Positions 42,801 through 51,122 of a stretch of DNA of 64,000 bases are shown in pieces. Source of the stretch: Gordonia sputi NBRC 100414. GTDB lineage: Bacteria > Actinomycetota > Actinomycetes > Mycobacteriales > Mycobacteriaceae. The stretch covers positions 1 through 64,000 of the forward strand of contig NZ_BAFC01000083.1 in assembly GCF_000248055.1 (NCBI RefSeq). Reading direction: 5' to 3'. Position numbers and translations under genes: made by a program. Position 1 is the stretch's first letter. Every line of letters starts with the position of its first letter. Below the pieces are notes generated by a model. The model saw nothing but the letters and a program-made list of their open reading frames with translations. It was not told where the DNA came from and made no database searches.

Positions 42801-43305
42801 GCATCGCGGGGCGCTGGCGTCCGTACCGATCGAAGAGGTCGGCGAGATGGCGAGCGGTGGCGACGCGTCGGCCGATCCGAAGATCACTGTCGCCTGCCGT
42901 CGCGGAGCGACCCGAACCGATATGTCGCGCAATGATGTCGAGTGCCGGATCGTCGATGTTCTCGTCGAGAACGGCGAGGACCTGCCACACCATTCGTGCT
43001 GGTTCCCAGGGGTCGTGACGACCGTACGGTCCTGCGTGCGAACGCGGCGTTGTACGGACGGCATCCACGACGGCTTCGCTCAGTGCCGCAGGTGACGAGA
43101 AGTCGATGTTCGCGGCGATCCCGTCGGTTCCGCCGGCGCCTGCACCCAATGTGGTCGCGAGGTGTTGGGTCAGCCATCGTTCGACGCCGCGCGCAGGCAC
43201 TGAGATGACCTCGGTTGCCATCGGATCGGCAAGCGGAACCCGCAGTACGTCGGCGAGTGCGTCGGCGAGGGTATCGCTGCGCTCTGCGCGGTGAAGGGTC
43301 AACAC
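39889..43305 (-). CDS. recC: Exodeoxyribonuclease V gamma subunit RecC
   Basis: A 1138-residue inactivated-helicase subunit that scans for Chi-like sites in RecBCD. Recognisable parts are the N-terminal VISVPARGVERWLTQHLATTLG, RVSVFGATQVTESFRQILSALARHRDVHLFLPHPSP, then LTVCTMVPMRSVPHRVIVLLGVDADTFPR and a C-terminal domain with FVRQRLGARM. It is first in the recC-recB-recD operon. The start is GTG 43305 (MLTLHRAERSDTLADALA). A thioesterase gene lies 18 bp upstream on the same strand and may share the transcript. Mycobacteria also use AdnAB; the presence of RecBCD here says nothing about that system. Confidence 0.94.
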   Translation of the reverse strand: MLTLHRAERSDTLADALADVLRVPLADPMATEVISVPARGVERWLTQHLATTLGAGAGGTDGIAANIDFSSPAALSEAVVDAVRTTPRSHAGPYGRHDPWEPARMVWQVLAVLDENIDDPALDIIARHIGSGRSATAGDSDLRIGRRVATARHLADLFDRYGRQRPAMLVEWANGHDTDGSGAALASDMKWQARFWRAVHARVGVDHPALLLDDVCARVRADPDAVDLPERVSVFGATQVTESFRQILSALARHRDVHLFLPHPSPALWASVARAKTQTGAETVDQVRRADRPIPAIDHPLLAGLSRDVQELQQRIAPIVDSDIYHESRAGAGVNSSRLLPRLQADLRDDTVHPTTAAADSSLEIHACHGAERQVEVMRDRLLHLFADDATLEPRDVLIMCPDVESFAPLIRGAFGQSGLDHPAFNLRVRLADRGPRQVNPVLDVVASIVELAASRAAAGDVVDLLSRSPVRSRFAMDDDDLDMIREWLAHSNIRWGLGENERARFGLSGFRQGTFASGVDRIALGAVAEEADGEWLGAALPLAGVESTEIDLAGRFTEFVDRLADLFDRMGGRSSRAAWQQTLIDVVDQLTLSDPGEEWQRAQAVRVITDALDADESDSQHLLLADIRDLMAGVVAGRPTRANFRTGELTVCTMVPMRSVPHRVIVLLGVDADTFPRAQRTDGDDVLGRDPLVGERNPRDEDRQLFLDAIGAAGDSLLVFYNGADPVNGSRIPPAVVVSELAESVATLRGLDDPSDVVITHTLHGFDRLNFTPGAIGSIPTPFSFDAELLAGAQALDSDAVPSARLSDAEVGDLEPTDIELRDLVAFLANPIEGFVRQRLGARMPDDDRAHTDELDVELDALDRWGVGDRFLRQMLAGDDLVTCQAAELRRGNLPPYEFGRRELVEISETVSRVYDAVASVRTQPPVTRDVVVTLPDGRRVHGSIADIVENSPFGTTIVTATYSRVRAKQRLTAWLGLLLLAASAADASPPSALVVGRGGAGAVAQSMLTAPDDARAVLNDLVRLRDLGLRSPIPLPLEPAEEYATKVRAGVRSDAAVETARRSFDGMFGAGTDTYLRFVFGADVTSSVAFDEILRMSTSDDPRWAGLILPGEAEAPLFTRLARALWNPLLDHETMS

Positions 43306-43323
43306 GGGTGATTCCGACCGCGG

Positions 43324-43755
43324 TCAGTTCGTGTGCATCGGCTGCGGCTCGATGCGATGCGATTCGAGAATGGCGCGGGCATCGTCGGAGAGGGGTCGCG
43401 GGCGAGAAGTACTCGGGTCGATGGCGACGAGCGTGGTCTCGGCAACGGCGCACACGAGACCGGACGGATCGGTCAGGACGGCGGACATCGTGTACGACGT
43501 CCGCCCGATTCGCGAGACGCCGGTGGTAATGGTGACCGGGTCGAACGAGTACTCGAGCACTGCGCGGAACTCGATGATCTGACGCGCGACCAGTATCGGT
43601 AGCACTACCGATACCCCCTCGAACCACTCCGCGAACGTGCGCACACGACTTTCTTCGAGCAGTCGAGCGAACTGCACGTTGTTGACATGTTTGTTGACAT
43701 CCATGTCGCCCCAGCGCAACTGTAGGGAGACCGTGGTCGCACCCGACGGCGACAC
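43324..43755 (-). CDS. Acyl-CoA thioesterase, 4HBT hotdog fold
   Basis: A 143-residue hotdog-fold enzyme. The active-site motif is RWGDMDVNKHVNNVQFARLLEESR, where the Asp and the His-Val-Asn segment match 4-hydroxybenzoyl-CoA thioesterase and YbgC relatives, which hydrolyse short or aromatic acyl-CoA. The start is GTG 43755. It lies 18 bp before recC on the same strand, so the pair may be cotranscribed, although no functional link is known. The substrate chain length cannot be inferred. Confidence 0.83.
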   Translation of the reverse strand: MSPSGATTVSLQLRWGDMDVNKHVNNVQFARLLEESRVRTFAEWFEGVSVVLPILVARQIIEFRAVLEYSFDPVTITTGVSRIGRTSYTMSAVLTDPSGLVCAVAETTLVAIDPSTSRPRPLSDDARAILESHRIEPQPMHTN

Positions 43756-43885
43756 CGTGCCGGGGCTGGCGTCGGCGGCTGTTTCGCTACCGGGCCCGCC
43801 ACCGACGATCGGAATAGTGGTATCTGCACGCTCCGCAGCCTATCCGGCGGAACCGACATCGGCGGCGGGGAGTCTTCGACAGGCG

Positions 43886-43925
43886 CCGCGTCGGAGACGC
43901 CCCTGGCACACCGCGTCGGAGACGC
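43886..43925. repeat. Two copies of a 15-bp repeat containing a GCGTC-GGA-GACGC palindrome
   Basis: CCGCGTCGGAGACGC occurs at 43886-43900 and again at 43911-43925. Each holds a perfect 5-bp inverted repeat around GGA, and the repeats are 25 bp apart. They lie in the 290-bp divergent region between the thioesterase and the GNAT gene, 121-160 bp before the latter, and look like paired operator sites. Confidence 0.45.
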
Positions 43926-44045
43926 GCACGACACACCGCGATGATCTGACCCGGCTCGGGCTGAGACTACGTAGACTCCCTGACCGGGGAGAGACTTGCA
44001 GGGGGCCACGAACCACCCGGCACGCTCGGTTTTCTTGGGGGATGT

Positions 44046-44663
44046 GTGAACGTTGAGACTCGCCGTCTACGGCTGCGACCGGTCGACTCGACCGACGTCG
44101 ATGCACTCGTGTTTCTCGACTCCGATCCCGAGGTCATGCGATTTGTCTCGGACGGGCGCCCGACGCCGCGTGCCGAGATCTCCGACTGGGTCATTCCCCG
44201 CGCCCGAGCGGAACTGAGCACCGGTCGGGGTGGGATGTGGATCGCCATCGACCAGCGCTATCAGGCATTTCTCGGCTGGGTGCTCCTGCGGGCGCCGCGT
44301 CACAGTCAGCGCTCGGAGATGGAGCTGAGCTATCGGCTGCGCCGCGACACGTGGGGCCGTGGCCTCGCCACCGAGGCTGCCCGCGCCGTCGTCGGACTCG
44401 CATTCGACGAACTGCACACCGAGCGTGTCTTCGCGAGCACCACTCTGCGCAATTCCTCGTCGCGACGTGTGATGGAAAAGCTCGGTATGCGGGTGTCGGG
44501 CGTTCGCGCGGGCGGCGACCACCTCGGCAGGCGGTACGAGCATGCTCACGGGAATCGCGACAACCTCGGAGAACTCGAGTACGAGCTGCTCAGACACCAT
44601 TGGGAAGCGCTGGTCATGGGCGCCGACGCACGTCGACACCAGGTGATGAACCTTCCGGCGTGA
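44046..44663 (+). CDS. RimJ/RimL-type GNAT acetyltransferase
   Basis: A 205-residue protein that opens with the RimJ/RimL signature TRRLRLRPVDSTDVDALVFL. It contains ELSYRLRRDTWGRGLATEAARAVVGLAF, the acetyl-CoA loop (Arg-x-x-x-Trp-Gly-Arg-Gly-Leu-Ala), and ends motif B with STTLRNSSSRRVMEKLGM. Family members acetylate N-terminal amines of ribosomal proteins or small metabolites; the target here is unknown. The start is GTG 44046. It is monocistronic on the plus strand, divergent from the thioesterase-recCBD unit. Confidence 0.83.
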   Translation: MNVETRRLRLRPVDSTDVDALVFLDSDPEVMRFVSDGRPTPRAEISDWVIPRARAELSTGRGGMWIAIDQRYQAFLGWVLLRAPRHSQRSEMELSYRLRRDTWGRGLATEAARAVVGLAFDELHTERVFASTTLRNSSSRRVMEKLGMRVSGVRAGGDHLGRRYEHAHGNRDNLGELEYELLRHHWEALVMGADARRHQVMNLPA

Positions 44664-44839
44664 CGTCGGGGTGACGTGCCACATCAGACATACGTGACGC
44701 CGTCCGCAACACGGCCGCGCGAGCAGTTCGGCGTCAACCCAAGGCTCACCGCGACCTACGACTGATCATTGACTACCGTTGAGATGTACGCGCGCCCTGC
44801 GCGTCGTTCCTGCAATGCGCGAAGGAGATGTTCTCGATC

Positions 44840-46300
44840 ATGAGCAGCCCCGCTCCGACAGCCCCCGCTCGTCCCCGTGTCGTCATCATCGGCTCGGGAT
44901 TCGGCGGATTGTTCGCCGCGCAGCGACTCCGCAAGGCCGACGTCGACGTCACGTTGGTTGCCAAGACCACGCACCATCTGTTCCAGCCCATGCTCTATCA
45001 GGTTGCGACCGGAATCGTCGCCGAGGGTGAAATCGCTCCGGCAACCCGCGTCGTACTGCGGAAGCAGAACAACACCGCCGTCATCATGGGTGACGTCTTC
45101 GAGATCGATCTGAAGAACAAGGTCGTCAAGTCACGTCTGCTCGAAAGAGTGACCGAGACACCCTTCGACAAACTGATCATCGCGGCAGGCGCCGACCAGT
45201 CGTACTTCGGCAACGACCAGTTCGCCGAGTTCGCCCCCGGCATGAAGACGATCGACGACGCGCTCGAACTGCGAGGTCGGATTCTCGGTGCATTCGAGCA
45301 GGCAGAACTGTCCGACGATCCGGCCGAGCGCGACAAGTTGCTCACGTTCGTCGTCGTGGGAGCCGGACCGACGGGTGTCGAACTCGCAGGGCAGATCGCC
45401 GAGATGAGCGACAAGACCCTCAAGGGCGCATTCCGCAACATCGATCCCACCCAGGCGAGGGTGATCCTGCTCGACGCCGCGCCCGCCGTCCTTCCGCCGA
45501 TGGGTCCGAAGCTCGGATCCAAGGCCGCCAAGCGCCTCGAGAAGCTCGGCGTCGAGATCCAGCTCAACGCAATGGTCGTCGACGTCGACTACGACGGTCT
45601 CGTGGTGAAGGAGAAGGACGGCACGACCCGTCGAATCGAGTCGCAGTGCAAGGTGTGGTCGGCCGGTGTTCAGGCCAGCCCACTCGGCAAGCAACTCGCA
45701 GAGCAGTCGGGCGTCGAACTCGATCGCGCGGGCCGCGTCAAGGTGCTCGCCGACCTGTCGATCCCCGGCTACCCCGACGTCTTCGTCGTCGGCGACATGA
45801 TGTCCGTCGAGGGTGTGCCGGGCATGGCGCAGGGCGCGATCCAGGGTGGTCGGTACGCGGCCGACTGCATCAAGAACGAGCTCAAGGGTCAGACCCCGCA
45901 ACAGCGCAAGCCGTTCTCGTACCACGACAAGGGTTCGATGGCGACGGTCTCGCGCTTCTCCGCGGTGATGTCGGTTCCGATTCCGGGTACCGACAAGCGG
46001 TTCGAGACCGAAGGCTACTTCGCATGGGTCGGCTGGTTGGCGCTGCACCTGGTCTATCTGGTCGGCTTCCGTAACCGCCTCAACACGCTGATCAATTGGT
46101 TCTTCGCGTTCAGCACCCGCGGTCGCACACAGCTCGCGGTGACCGAGCAGCAGGTCTACGCCCGCACCGCCATCGGGCATCTCTCCGAACTCGAGAACAA
46201 GCCCATCTACGAGGTGGAGGGCGAATCGGTCGGTGCCGACGCGAAGAAATCGGAGGCCGACGCCGAGGTCGCGAAGAAAACCGATACCAAGGCGAGCTGA
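44840..46300 (+). CDS. ndh: Type II NADH:quinone oxidoreductase Ndh
   Basis: A 486-residue flavoprotein that passes electrons from NADH to menaquinone without pumping protons. The FAD-binding GSGFGGLFAAQRL is at the N terminus and the NADH-binding VVGAGPTGVELAGQIAEM in the middle. HHLFQPMLYQVATGIVAEGEIAPATR and KVWSAGVQASPLGKQLAEQSG are conserved with mycobacterial Ndh. A C-terminal segment (YFAWVGWLALHLVYLVGF) anchors it to the membrane. ATG 44840 is preferred although GAAGGAG lies 12 bp away; ATG 44828 is too near that site. It is the homologue of M. tuberculosis Rv1854c and, as there, adjoins ureD, converging with 25 bp between stops. Confidence 0.95.
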   Translation: MSSPAPTAPARPRVVIIGSGFGGLFAAQRLRKADVDVTLVAKTTHHLFQPMLYQVATGIVAEGEIAPATRVVLRKQNNTAVIMGDVFEIDLKNKVVKSRLLERVTETPFDKLIIAAGADQSYFGNDQFAEFAPGMKTIDDALELRGRILGAFEQAELSDDPAERDKLLTFVVVGAGPTGVELAGQIAEMSDKTLKGAFRNIDPTQARVILLDAAPAVLPPMGPKLGSKAAKRLEKLGVEIQLNAMVVDVDYDGLVVKEKDGTTRRIESQCKVWSAGVQASPLGKQLAEQSGVELDRAGRVKVLADLSIPGYPDVFVVGDMMSVEGVPGMAQGAIQGGRYAADCIKNELKGQTPQQRKPFSYHDKGSMATVSRFSAVMSVPIPGTDKRFETEGYFAWVGWLALHLVYLVGFRNRLNTLINWFFAFSTRGRTQLAVTEQQVYARTAIGHLSELENKPIYEVEGESVGADAKKSEADAEVAKKTDTKAS

Positions 46301-46325
46301 CCGCCGGCTCGACTTCTGGTTCAGG

Positions 46326-47033
46326 TCACGGCGCCATCGTCGCGAGTTCCATCTCGTCGACGAGGCGCCGTGTCTGTGCGACATTCTCTCCGAGTGCGGT
46401 AGCGAGCGACCCGCCCGATGCCAGGCTCAGGCGGGCGGCGAAAGCCTCTCCGTCGACCTGATCATCGCGCGTATCCGGGTAACGGAAGACGCTGCTGGCC
46501 GCGCGAAGGCCGGTCCGATGGGCGCTGGAGCCGACACCTAGCGCGACCCGGTGTCGCAGCGCGGGGGCGTCACCGACATCGACGTGCAGTCCGCCCTCCC
46601 AGCGCCCGGCGGCGTCCTTGTCGCCGAATTCCGCAGAACGTCCGATCTGCACGTCTTCGGCGAGGGTGAGGATCGCGTCGTCGGCCATTCCGACCACGAT
46701 CTCCGACCGATGATCAGCACCGGCCGCGACGACGGTCGGCTCTGGATGCAGGTGCAACCGGGCACCTGGCCCGAGTTCGATGTGCCACGACATCGTCGAA
46801 TCGACACGCCGCGTCGACGGCAGCGCGATGGTCGCGGCAACACTGCCGAGGTCGAGGTGGGCGCCCGCTTCGACGATGACGCGCACCTCGATGTCGTCAC
46901 CGCCGAGCGGAGTTGCCGCCGTTCCGATGAGATGCGCTGCCTGCGAACCCGTTTGGCGCACAGCCAGTCCACCGGATGCCCGGTGTCGGAAGCGCCGACC
47001 GGGCTCGACGACGATCTCGACTCTGGTACGCAT
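46326..47033 (-). CDS. ureD: Urease accessory protein UreD
   Basis: A 235-residue UreD/UreH protein. Conserved parts are AHLIGTAATPLGGDDIEVRVIVEAGAHLDLGSVAATIALPS and LHLHPEPTVVAAGADHRSE. UreD forms the activation complex with UreF and UreG that carries nickel to apo-urease. It is the last gene of the operon. Its ATG at 47033 shares its first base with the end of the ureG stop codon. It is shorter than enteric UreD (about 270), as is usual in mycobacteria. Confidence 0.92.
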   Translation of the reverse strand: MRTRVEIVVEPGRRFRHRASGGLAVRQTGSQAAHLIGTAATPLGGDDIEVRVIVEAGAHLDLGSVAATIALPSTRRVDSTMSWHIELGPGARLHLHPEPTVVAAGADHRSEIVVGMADDAILTLAEDVQIGRSAEFGDKDAAGRWEGGLHVDVGDAPALRHRVALGVGSSAHRTGLRAASSVFRYPDTRDDQVDGEAFAARLSLASGGSLATALGENVAQTRRLVDEMELATMAP

Positions 47034-47719
47034 TACCCCGTCGCCACGGGGGCCGCGAGTTGCGTGCGAACCCACGCCAACACATCGGTGGCCGCCGGGT
47101 CGTCGGTCAACGAGATCATCGCGGTCGGTCGGTCGTCGCGAACCTTGGCGGCGTCGCGACGCATGACGTCGAGATCGGCATTGACCCGCTCGGCGAGGTC
47201 GGTCTTATTGATCACCAACAGATCCGAGAAAGTGACGCCCGGTCCGCCCTTGCGGGGCACCTTGTCGCCACCGGCGACGTCGATCACGAAGATCTGCACG
47301 TCGATCAGGCCGGTCGAGAAGGTTGCGGTGAGGTTGTCGCCACCGGATTCGACCAGAATCAGATCGAGCGGTGGATTCGCTGCGACCAGGTCGTCGATCG
47401 CGTCGAGATTCGCCGTGATGTCGTCGCGGATCGCGGTGTGCGGACAACCACCCGTCTGCACAGCGGTGATGCGCTCGTCGGGCAGAACGGCGTTGCGCCG
47501 CAAGAAGTCTGCGTCCTCGGTGGTGTAGATGTCGTTGGTCAGGACCGCGACGGAGAGTTCCTCACGAAGCTGACGGCACAGCGCGGCAACCAGAGCCGTC
47601 TTGCCCGAGCCGACCGGCCCGCCGACGCCGATCCGCAACGCCTCGCCCGGCTCGCGGTGGCGTCGCGGACGATCGTGATCGTGGCTGTGCGGCTCTCCGT
47701 CGATGAGATGCGGTGGCAT
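47033..47719 (-). CDS. ureG: Urease accessory GTPase UreG
   Basis: A 228-residue SIMIBI GTPase. Its His-rich N terminus ([21 protein letters not shown]) probably stores nickel. The P-loop is [14 protein letters not shown], the nickel-binding motif [14 protein letters not shown] (Cys-Pro-His), and the GTP specificity motif [14 protein letters not shown] hydrolysis drives nickel insertion into UreC. It lies 69 bp after ureF, the loosest join of the accessory block, and overlaps ureD by 1 bp. Confidence 0.96.
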   Translation of the reverse strand: MPPHLIDGEPHSHDHDRPRRHREPGEALRIGVGGPVGSGKTALVAALCRQLREELSVAVLTNDIYTTEDADFLRRNAVLPDERITAVQTGGCPHTAIRDDITANLDAIDDLVAANPPLDLILVESGGDNLTATFSTGLIDVQIFVIDVAGGDKVPRKGGPGVTFSDLLVINKTDLAERVNADLDVMRRDAAKVRDDRPTAMISLTDDPAATDVLAWVRTQLAAPVATG

Positions 47720-47788
47720 GGTGATCCTTTCGGTGACTGTGGACAGTGCGGGTTGGACTACGTGAGTTGAGCGAATCGAAAGACAACG

Positions 47789-48457
47789 TCAGGACATGAA
47801 GAGTGGCATCGGTTGTCGCTCATGGCGTTCGGCGAACACGTCGAGAACCGGATCGGACAGATCGGCGAGACCCACCGCCGCCGACGCCGCGACACGTTCA
47901 CACTCGGGACCGAGGTCGGCGATCATGAGCGCCACGTCGGCGGGGTCGAGTGCGAGGAGTCGCTGGCCCGCGGTCGCCGAACCGCTCATCGTCGTGTACA
48001 CGAGCACAAGGGCGGTGTGAAATCCCGACAAGGCGCTTGCCGCACCCACCGCGCCACTGATGACCGGCAGATGCGTCGTCGGCGTGTGCGAGGACCAATC
48101 CCGTTCCGGCCACATGCGTTTGGCCAATCGGAGCATTCCTCGGCCCTGAGCAATCGACGCTTTGCGAGCGGCCGCCGACGGCGTGCGTGCGTCCGTTTCC
48201 TGCAGCGCACGCTCGACGTCGAGGCCGCCGTCGGCGACCGCCGCCGCGATGGACGCAGCAACCAGACCGCTCGTGGTGACACGGCGATGGAGGAAGGACG
48301 CGAGATCGCTGACCCCACGGATGAAACCGTCGGCGATGGCCTGTTCGACACCCCCCGAGTGCACGTGCCCGCCGACGGGTAGCCGAGAATCGGCCAGCGA
48401 CAACATCATTGCCAGCGGCGCGCCCGCGTAGCGCGATGGTTGGTCAGGTGGGGTCAT
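47789..48457 (-). CDS. ureF: Urease accessory protein UreF
   Basis: A 222-residue all-helical protein. LSLADSRLPVGGHVHSGGVEQAIADGFI is the UreF N-terminal signature, and HLPVISGAVGAASALSGFHTALVLVYTTMSGSATAGQRLL the conserved helix pair near the UreG contact. It regulates UreG GTPase activity in the maturation complex. ATG 48457 is used; the long upstream frame to 48835 lies in ureC. It follows ureC by 38 bp. Confidence 0.92.
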   Translation of the reverse strand: MTPPDQPSRYAGAPLAMMLSLADSRLPVGGHVHSGGVEQAIADGFIRGVSDLASFLHRRVTTSGLVAASIAAAVADGGLDVERALQETDARTPSAAARKASIAQGRGMLRLAKRMWPERDWSSHTPTTHLPVISGAVGAASALSGFHTALVLVYTTMSGSATAGQRLLALDPADVALMIADLGPECERVAASAAVGLADLSDPVLDVFAERHERQPMPLFMS

Positions 48458-48495
48458 GGTGTGGTTTTCGAGATCGGAGCGGGAGCATGAACAAC

Positions 48496-50214
48496 TCAGA
48501 ACAGGAAATAGCGTTGTGCCATGGGCAGTTCGGTGACGGGCGGCGCATCCCACACCTCGCCGTCGACGGTGACGGTGAACGTGTCCGGATCGACGGTGAT
48601 CTCCGGCCGCGCGTCGTTGTTGGTCATGTCGGCTTTTCCGATTCCGCGCGTGTCGGTGACCGGAACGAGTTTGCGTCGCACACCGATTCGCTCGGCGAGG
48701 TCGGGATCGCAGCCCGGTGCGACGAAACTGATCGACGTCGCGGCAGCCAACGGTGCGCTCGCCCCGAACATCGGACGCGGTAGTACCGGCTGCGGTGTGG
48801 GGATGGACGCGTTCGCGTCGCCCATCTGTGCCCACGCGATCGCGCCACCCTTGATGACGAGATCCGGTCGGACACCGAAGAATGCGGGATCCCAGAGCAC
48901 GAGGTCGGCGAGCTTACCCGTCTCCACCGACCCGATCTCGGAATCGAATCCGTGCGCGACGGCCGGGCAGATCGTGTACTTGGCGATGTAGCGCTGCGCG
49001 CGATTGTTGTCGGCTGCGCCGTCGCCCGGCAGTGATCCGCGTTTGCGTTTCATCACATGCGCGGTCTGCCAGGTACGCAACACCACCTCACCGATGCGAC
49101 CCATCGCCTGCGAATCCGAACCGATCATCGAGATCGCCCCGAGGTCGTGGAGCAGGTCCTCCGCGGCGATCGTCGACGGTCGGATACGACTCTCGGCGAA
49201 CGCGAGATCCTCGGGCACCGTCGGATTGAGGTGGTGGCAGACCATCAACATGTCGAGGTGCTCGTCGAGTGTGTTGACGGTGTGCGGGCGCGTCGGATTC
49301 GTCGAACTCGGAAGCACATTCGGAACCGATGCGACAGTGATGATGTCGGGTGCGTGCCCGCCTCCGGCGCCTTCGGTGTGATACGCGTGAATGCTGCGTC
49401 CGGCGATCGCACCGAGCGTCGACTCGACGAAGCCCGCCTCGTTGAGGGTGTCCGAGTGCAGGGCGACCTGCACCCCGGTCTCGTCGGCGACGCGCAGGCA
49501 CGCGTCGATCGCGGCGGGGGTACTCCCCCAGTCCTCGTGCAGTTTGAAGCCCGACGCACCCGCCCGGATCTGTTCGTGCATCGCCTCGGCACTCACGGTG
49601 TTGCCCTTGCCGAGCAGCGCGATGTTCATCGGCCAGCCGTCGGTGGCGGCGAGCATCGACGCGAGGTGCCACGAACCGGGCGACACCGTGGTCGCCTTAC
49701 TCCCCTCCGCCGGACCGGTGCCGCCGCCGATCAGCGTGGTGATGCCGTTGCCGAGCGCCTCGTCCATGATCTGCGGGCAGATGAAGTGGACGTGGCAGTC
49801 GATGGCGCCCGCGGTGAGGATCTTGCCGTTGCCCGCGATGATCTCGGTGGAGGCGCCGATAACCAGATCGGGATGGACACCGTCCATGGTGTCGGGGTTA
49901 CCCGCCTTGCCCAGCGCGACGATCCGGCCGTCGCGAATACCGACGTCCGCCTTGATGATTCCCCAGTGATCGAGGACGACCACACCGGTGATGACGGTGT
50001 CGGGAGCGCCGTCGGCGCGCGTGGCGCGACTCTGTCCCATCGACTCACGAATCACCTTGCCACCGCCGAAAACCGCTTCGTCGCCCGCGAGACCCGGTCC
50101 GCCGGAACGATCGTCGGTCACCTCGATGAGCAAGTCGGTGTCGGCGAGGCGAATTCGATCGCCGGTCGTCGGACCGAACAGCTGTGCGTAACGGTCGCGT
50201 CCCAGAATTGCCAT
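48496..50214 (-). CDS. ureC: Urease alpha (catalytic) subunit UreC
   Basis: A 572-residue nickel amidohydrolase that splits urea to ammonia and carbamate. The nickel ligands include His-x-His in [13 protein letters not shown], the carbamylated Lys in [15 protein letters not shown], and His residues in [13 protein letters not shown] and [16 protein letters not shown]. The flap catalytic His is in [16 protein letters not shown]. All active-site elements appear intact. The start is ATG 50214, 1 bp after the ureB stop codon. The upstream frame to 50262 lies in ureB. Confidence 0.98.
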   Translation of the reverse strand: MAILGRDRYAQLFGPTTGDRIRLADTDLLIEVTDDRSGGPGLAGDEAVFGGGKVIRESMGQSRATRADGAPDTVITGVVVLDHWGIIKADVGIRDGRIVALGKAGNPDTMDGVHPDLVIGASTEIIAGNGKILTAGAIDCHVHFICPQIMDEALGNGITTLIGGGTGPAEGSKATTVSPGSWHLASMLAATDGWPMNIALLGKGNTVSAEAMHEQIRAGASGFKLHEDWGSTPAAIDACLRVADETGVQVALHSDTLNEAGFVESTLGAIAGRSIHAYHTEGAGGGHAPDIITVASVPNVLPSSTNPTRPHTVNTLDEHLDMLMVCHHLNPTVPEDLAFAESRIRPSTIAAEDLLHDLGAISMIGSDSQAMGRIGEVVLRTWQTAHVMKRKRGSLPGDGAADNNRAQRYIAKYTICPAVAHGFDSEIGSVETGKLADLVLWDPAFFGVRPDLVIKGGAIAWAQMGDANASIPTPQPVLPRPMFGASAPLAAATSISFVAPGCDPDLAERIGVRRKLVPVTDTRGIGKADMTNNDARPEITVDPDTFTVTVDGEVWDAPPVTELPMAQRYFLF

Positions 50215-50215
50215 G

Positions 50216-50545
50216 TCAGTCAACCTTTCCAGGCGCGTCCAGCGAAATCCCGTACACCTCACGGGTTCCGCCGAGCGGTACGAGTGTCACGGTCATCTCG
50301 ATGCCGGGTTCGAATCGCACCGCGGTGCCGGCGGCGATGTCGAGTCGACGGCCACGCGCGGCGGCTCTGTCGAAATCGAGCGCCGAATTGGCTTGGGGGA
50401 AGTGCACGTGACTCCCGACCTGGACGGGTCGATCACCCGAGTTCACGACGGTCAACGTCACGGGGTCGGCTCCTGCGTTGAGCTCGATGGTTCCCGGTGC
50501 GGCGATCACCTCGCCGGGGATCACCGCGGGATTGTTGTCGGACAT
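50216..50545 (-). CDS. ureB: Urease beta subunit UreB
   Basis: A 109-residue protein with [20 protein letters not shown] and [30 protein letters not shown], the conserved core of Ure[18 protein letters not shown] ends it. The length is normal for a separate beta subunit. The reading frame stays open upstream to 50812, through the 178-bp ureA-ureB gap and into ureA, so an N-terminal extension is formally possible. ATG 50545 is the position expected from the family. It abuts ureC. Confidence 0.95.
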   Translation of the reverse strand: MSDNNPAVIPGEVIAAPGTIELNAGADPVTLTVVNSGDRPVQVGSHVHFPQANSALDFDRAAARGRRLDIAAGTAVRFEPGIEMTVTLVPLGGTREVYGISLDAPGKVD

Positions 50546-50637
50546 GGCACCTCTCGTTCTGGCAGCCGCGCGGGTGTCGCCGACACGCCGAGACACGGCA
50601 TCACGAACTCGGAAAACGTTGTCGTCGTGCGCTTCTG

Positions 50638-50679
50638 CGATGCTCTGCGCTGGGGCATCGATGCTCTGCGCTGGGGCAT
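50638..50679. repeat. 21-bp tandem repeat in the ureA-ureB spacer
   Basis: CGATGCTCTGCGCTGGGGCAT occurs twice in tandem (50638-50658 and 50659-50679), followed by a two-base partial third copy. The unit is a multiple of three, so the open UreB frame is not broken. It sits within an unusual 178-bp gap between two normally adjacent urease genes. Confidence 0.8.
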
Positions 50680-50723
50680 CGCCGTGCTCGTCAGCGTCGC
50701 GGGCGCGCGGTGGTTCATCAGGA

Positions 50724-51026
50724 TCACCCGATCGGATGATGCACGGTGACGAGCTTCGTCCCGTCCGGGAACGTCGCCTCCACCTGAACGTCGTGCAGCA
50801 TCTCGGGCACACCGTCCATCACGTCGTCGCGAGCGAGTACCTCACGCCCAGATGCCATGAGTTCGGCGACGCTGCGTCCGTCCCGCGCACCCTCGAGCAC
50901 GTGATCGGTGATCAACGCGACGGCCTCGGGATGATTCAGCTTCACGCCCCTGCCCTGCCTGCGCCGGGCCAGTTCCGCGGCGTAGGAGATGAGCAACCGT
51001 TCTTGTTCATGTGGCGACAGCCGCAC
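50724..51026 (-). CDS. ureA: Urease gamma subunit UreA
   Basis: A 100-residue protein with [48 protein letters not shown] and [20 protein letters not shown], the complete UreA pattern. It is the first structural gene of the ureABCFGD operon. The start is GTG 51026. It lies 96 bp after the DUF6986 gene on the same strand, so the thioesterase, DUF6986 and urease genes may form one transcript. Ammonia from urea could supply nitrogen or acid resistance. Confidence 0.96.
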   Translation of the reverse strand: MRLSPHEQERLLISYAAELARRRQGRGVKLNHPEAVALITDHVLEGARDGRSVAELMASGREVLARDDVMDGVPEMLHDVQVEATFPDGTKLVTVHHPIG

Positions 51027-51122
51027 CTGAACCCCTCTTCACAACGATCCGGGGTCGACACACCCCACTGCTGGTGTGGTCATACTGCCACGCGCGCTGC
51101 GCGGCGGCGCGTCGAAGCGCCG

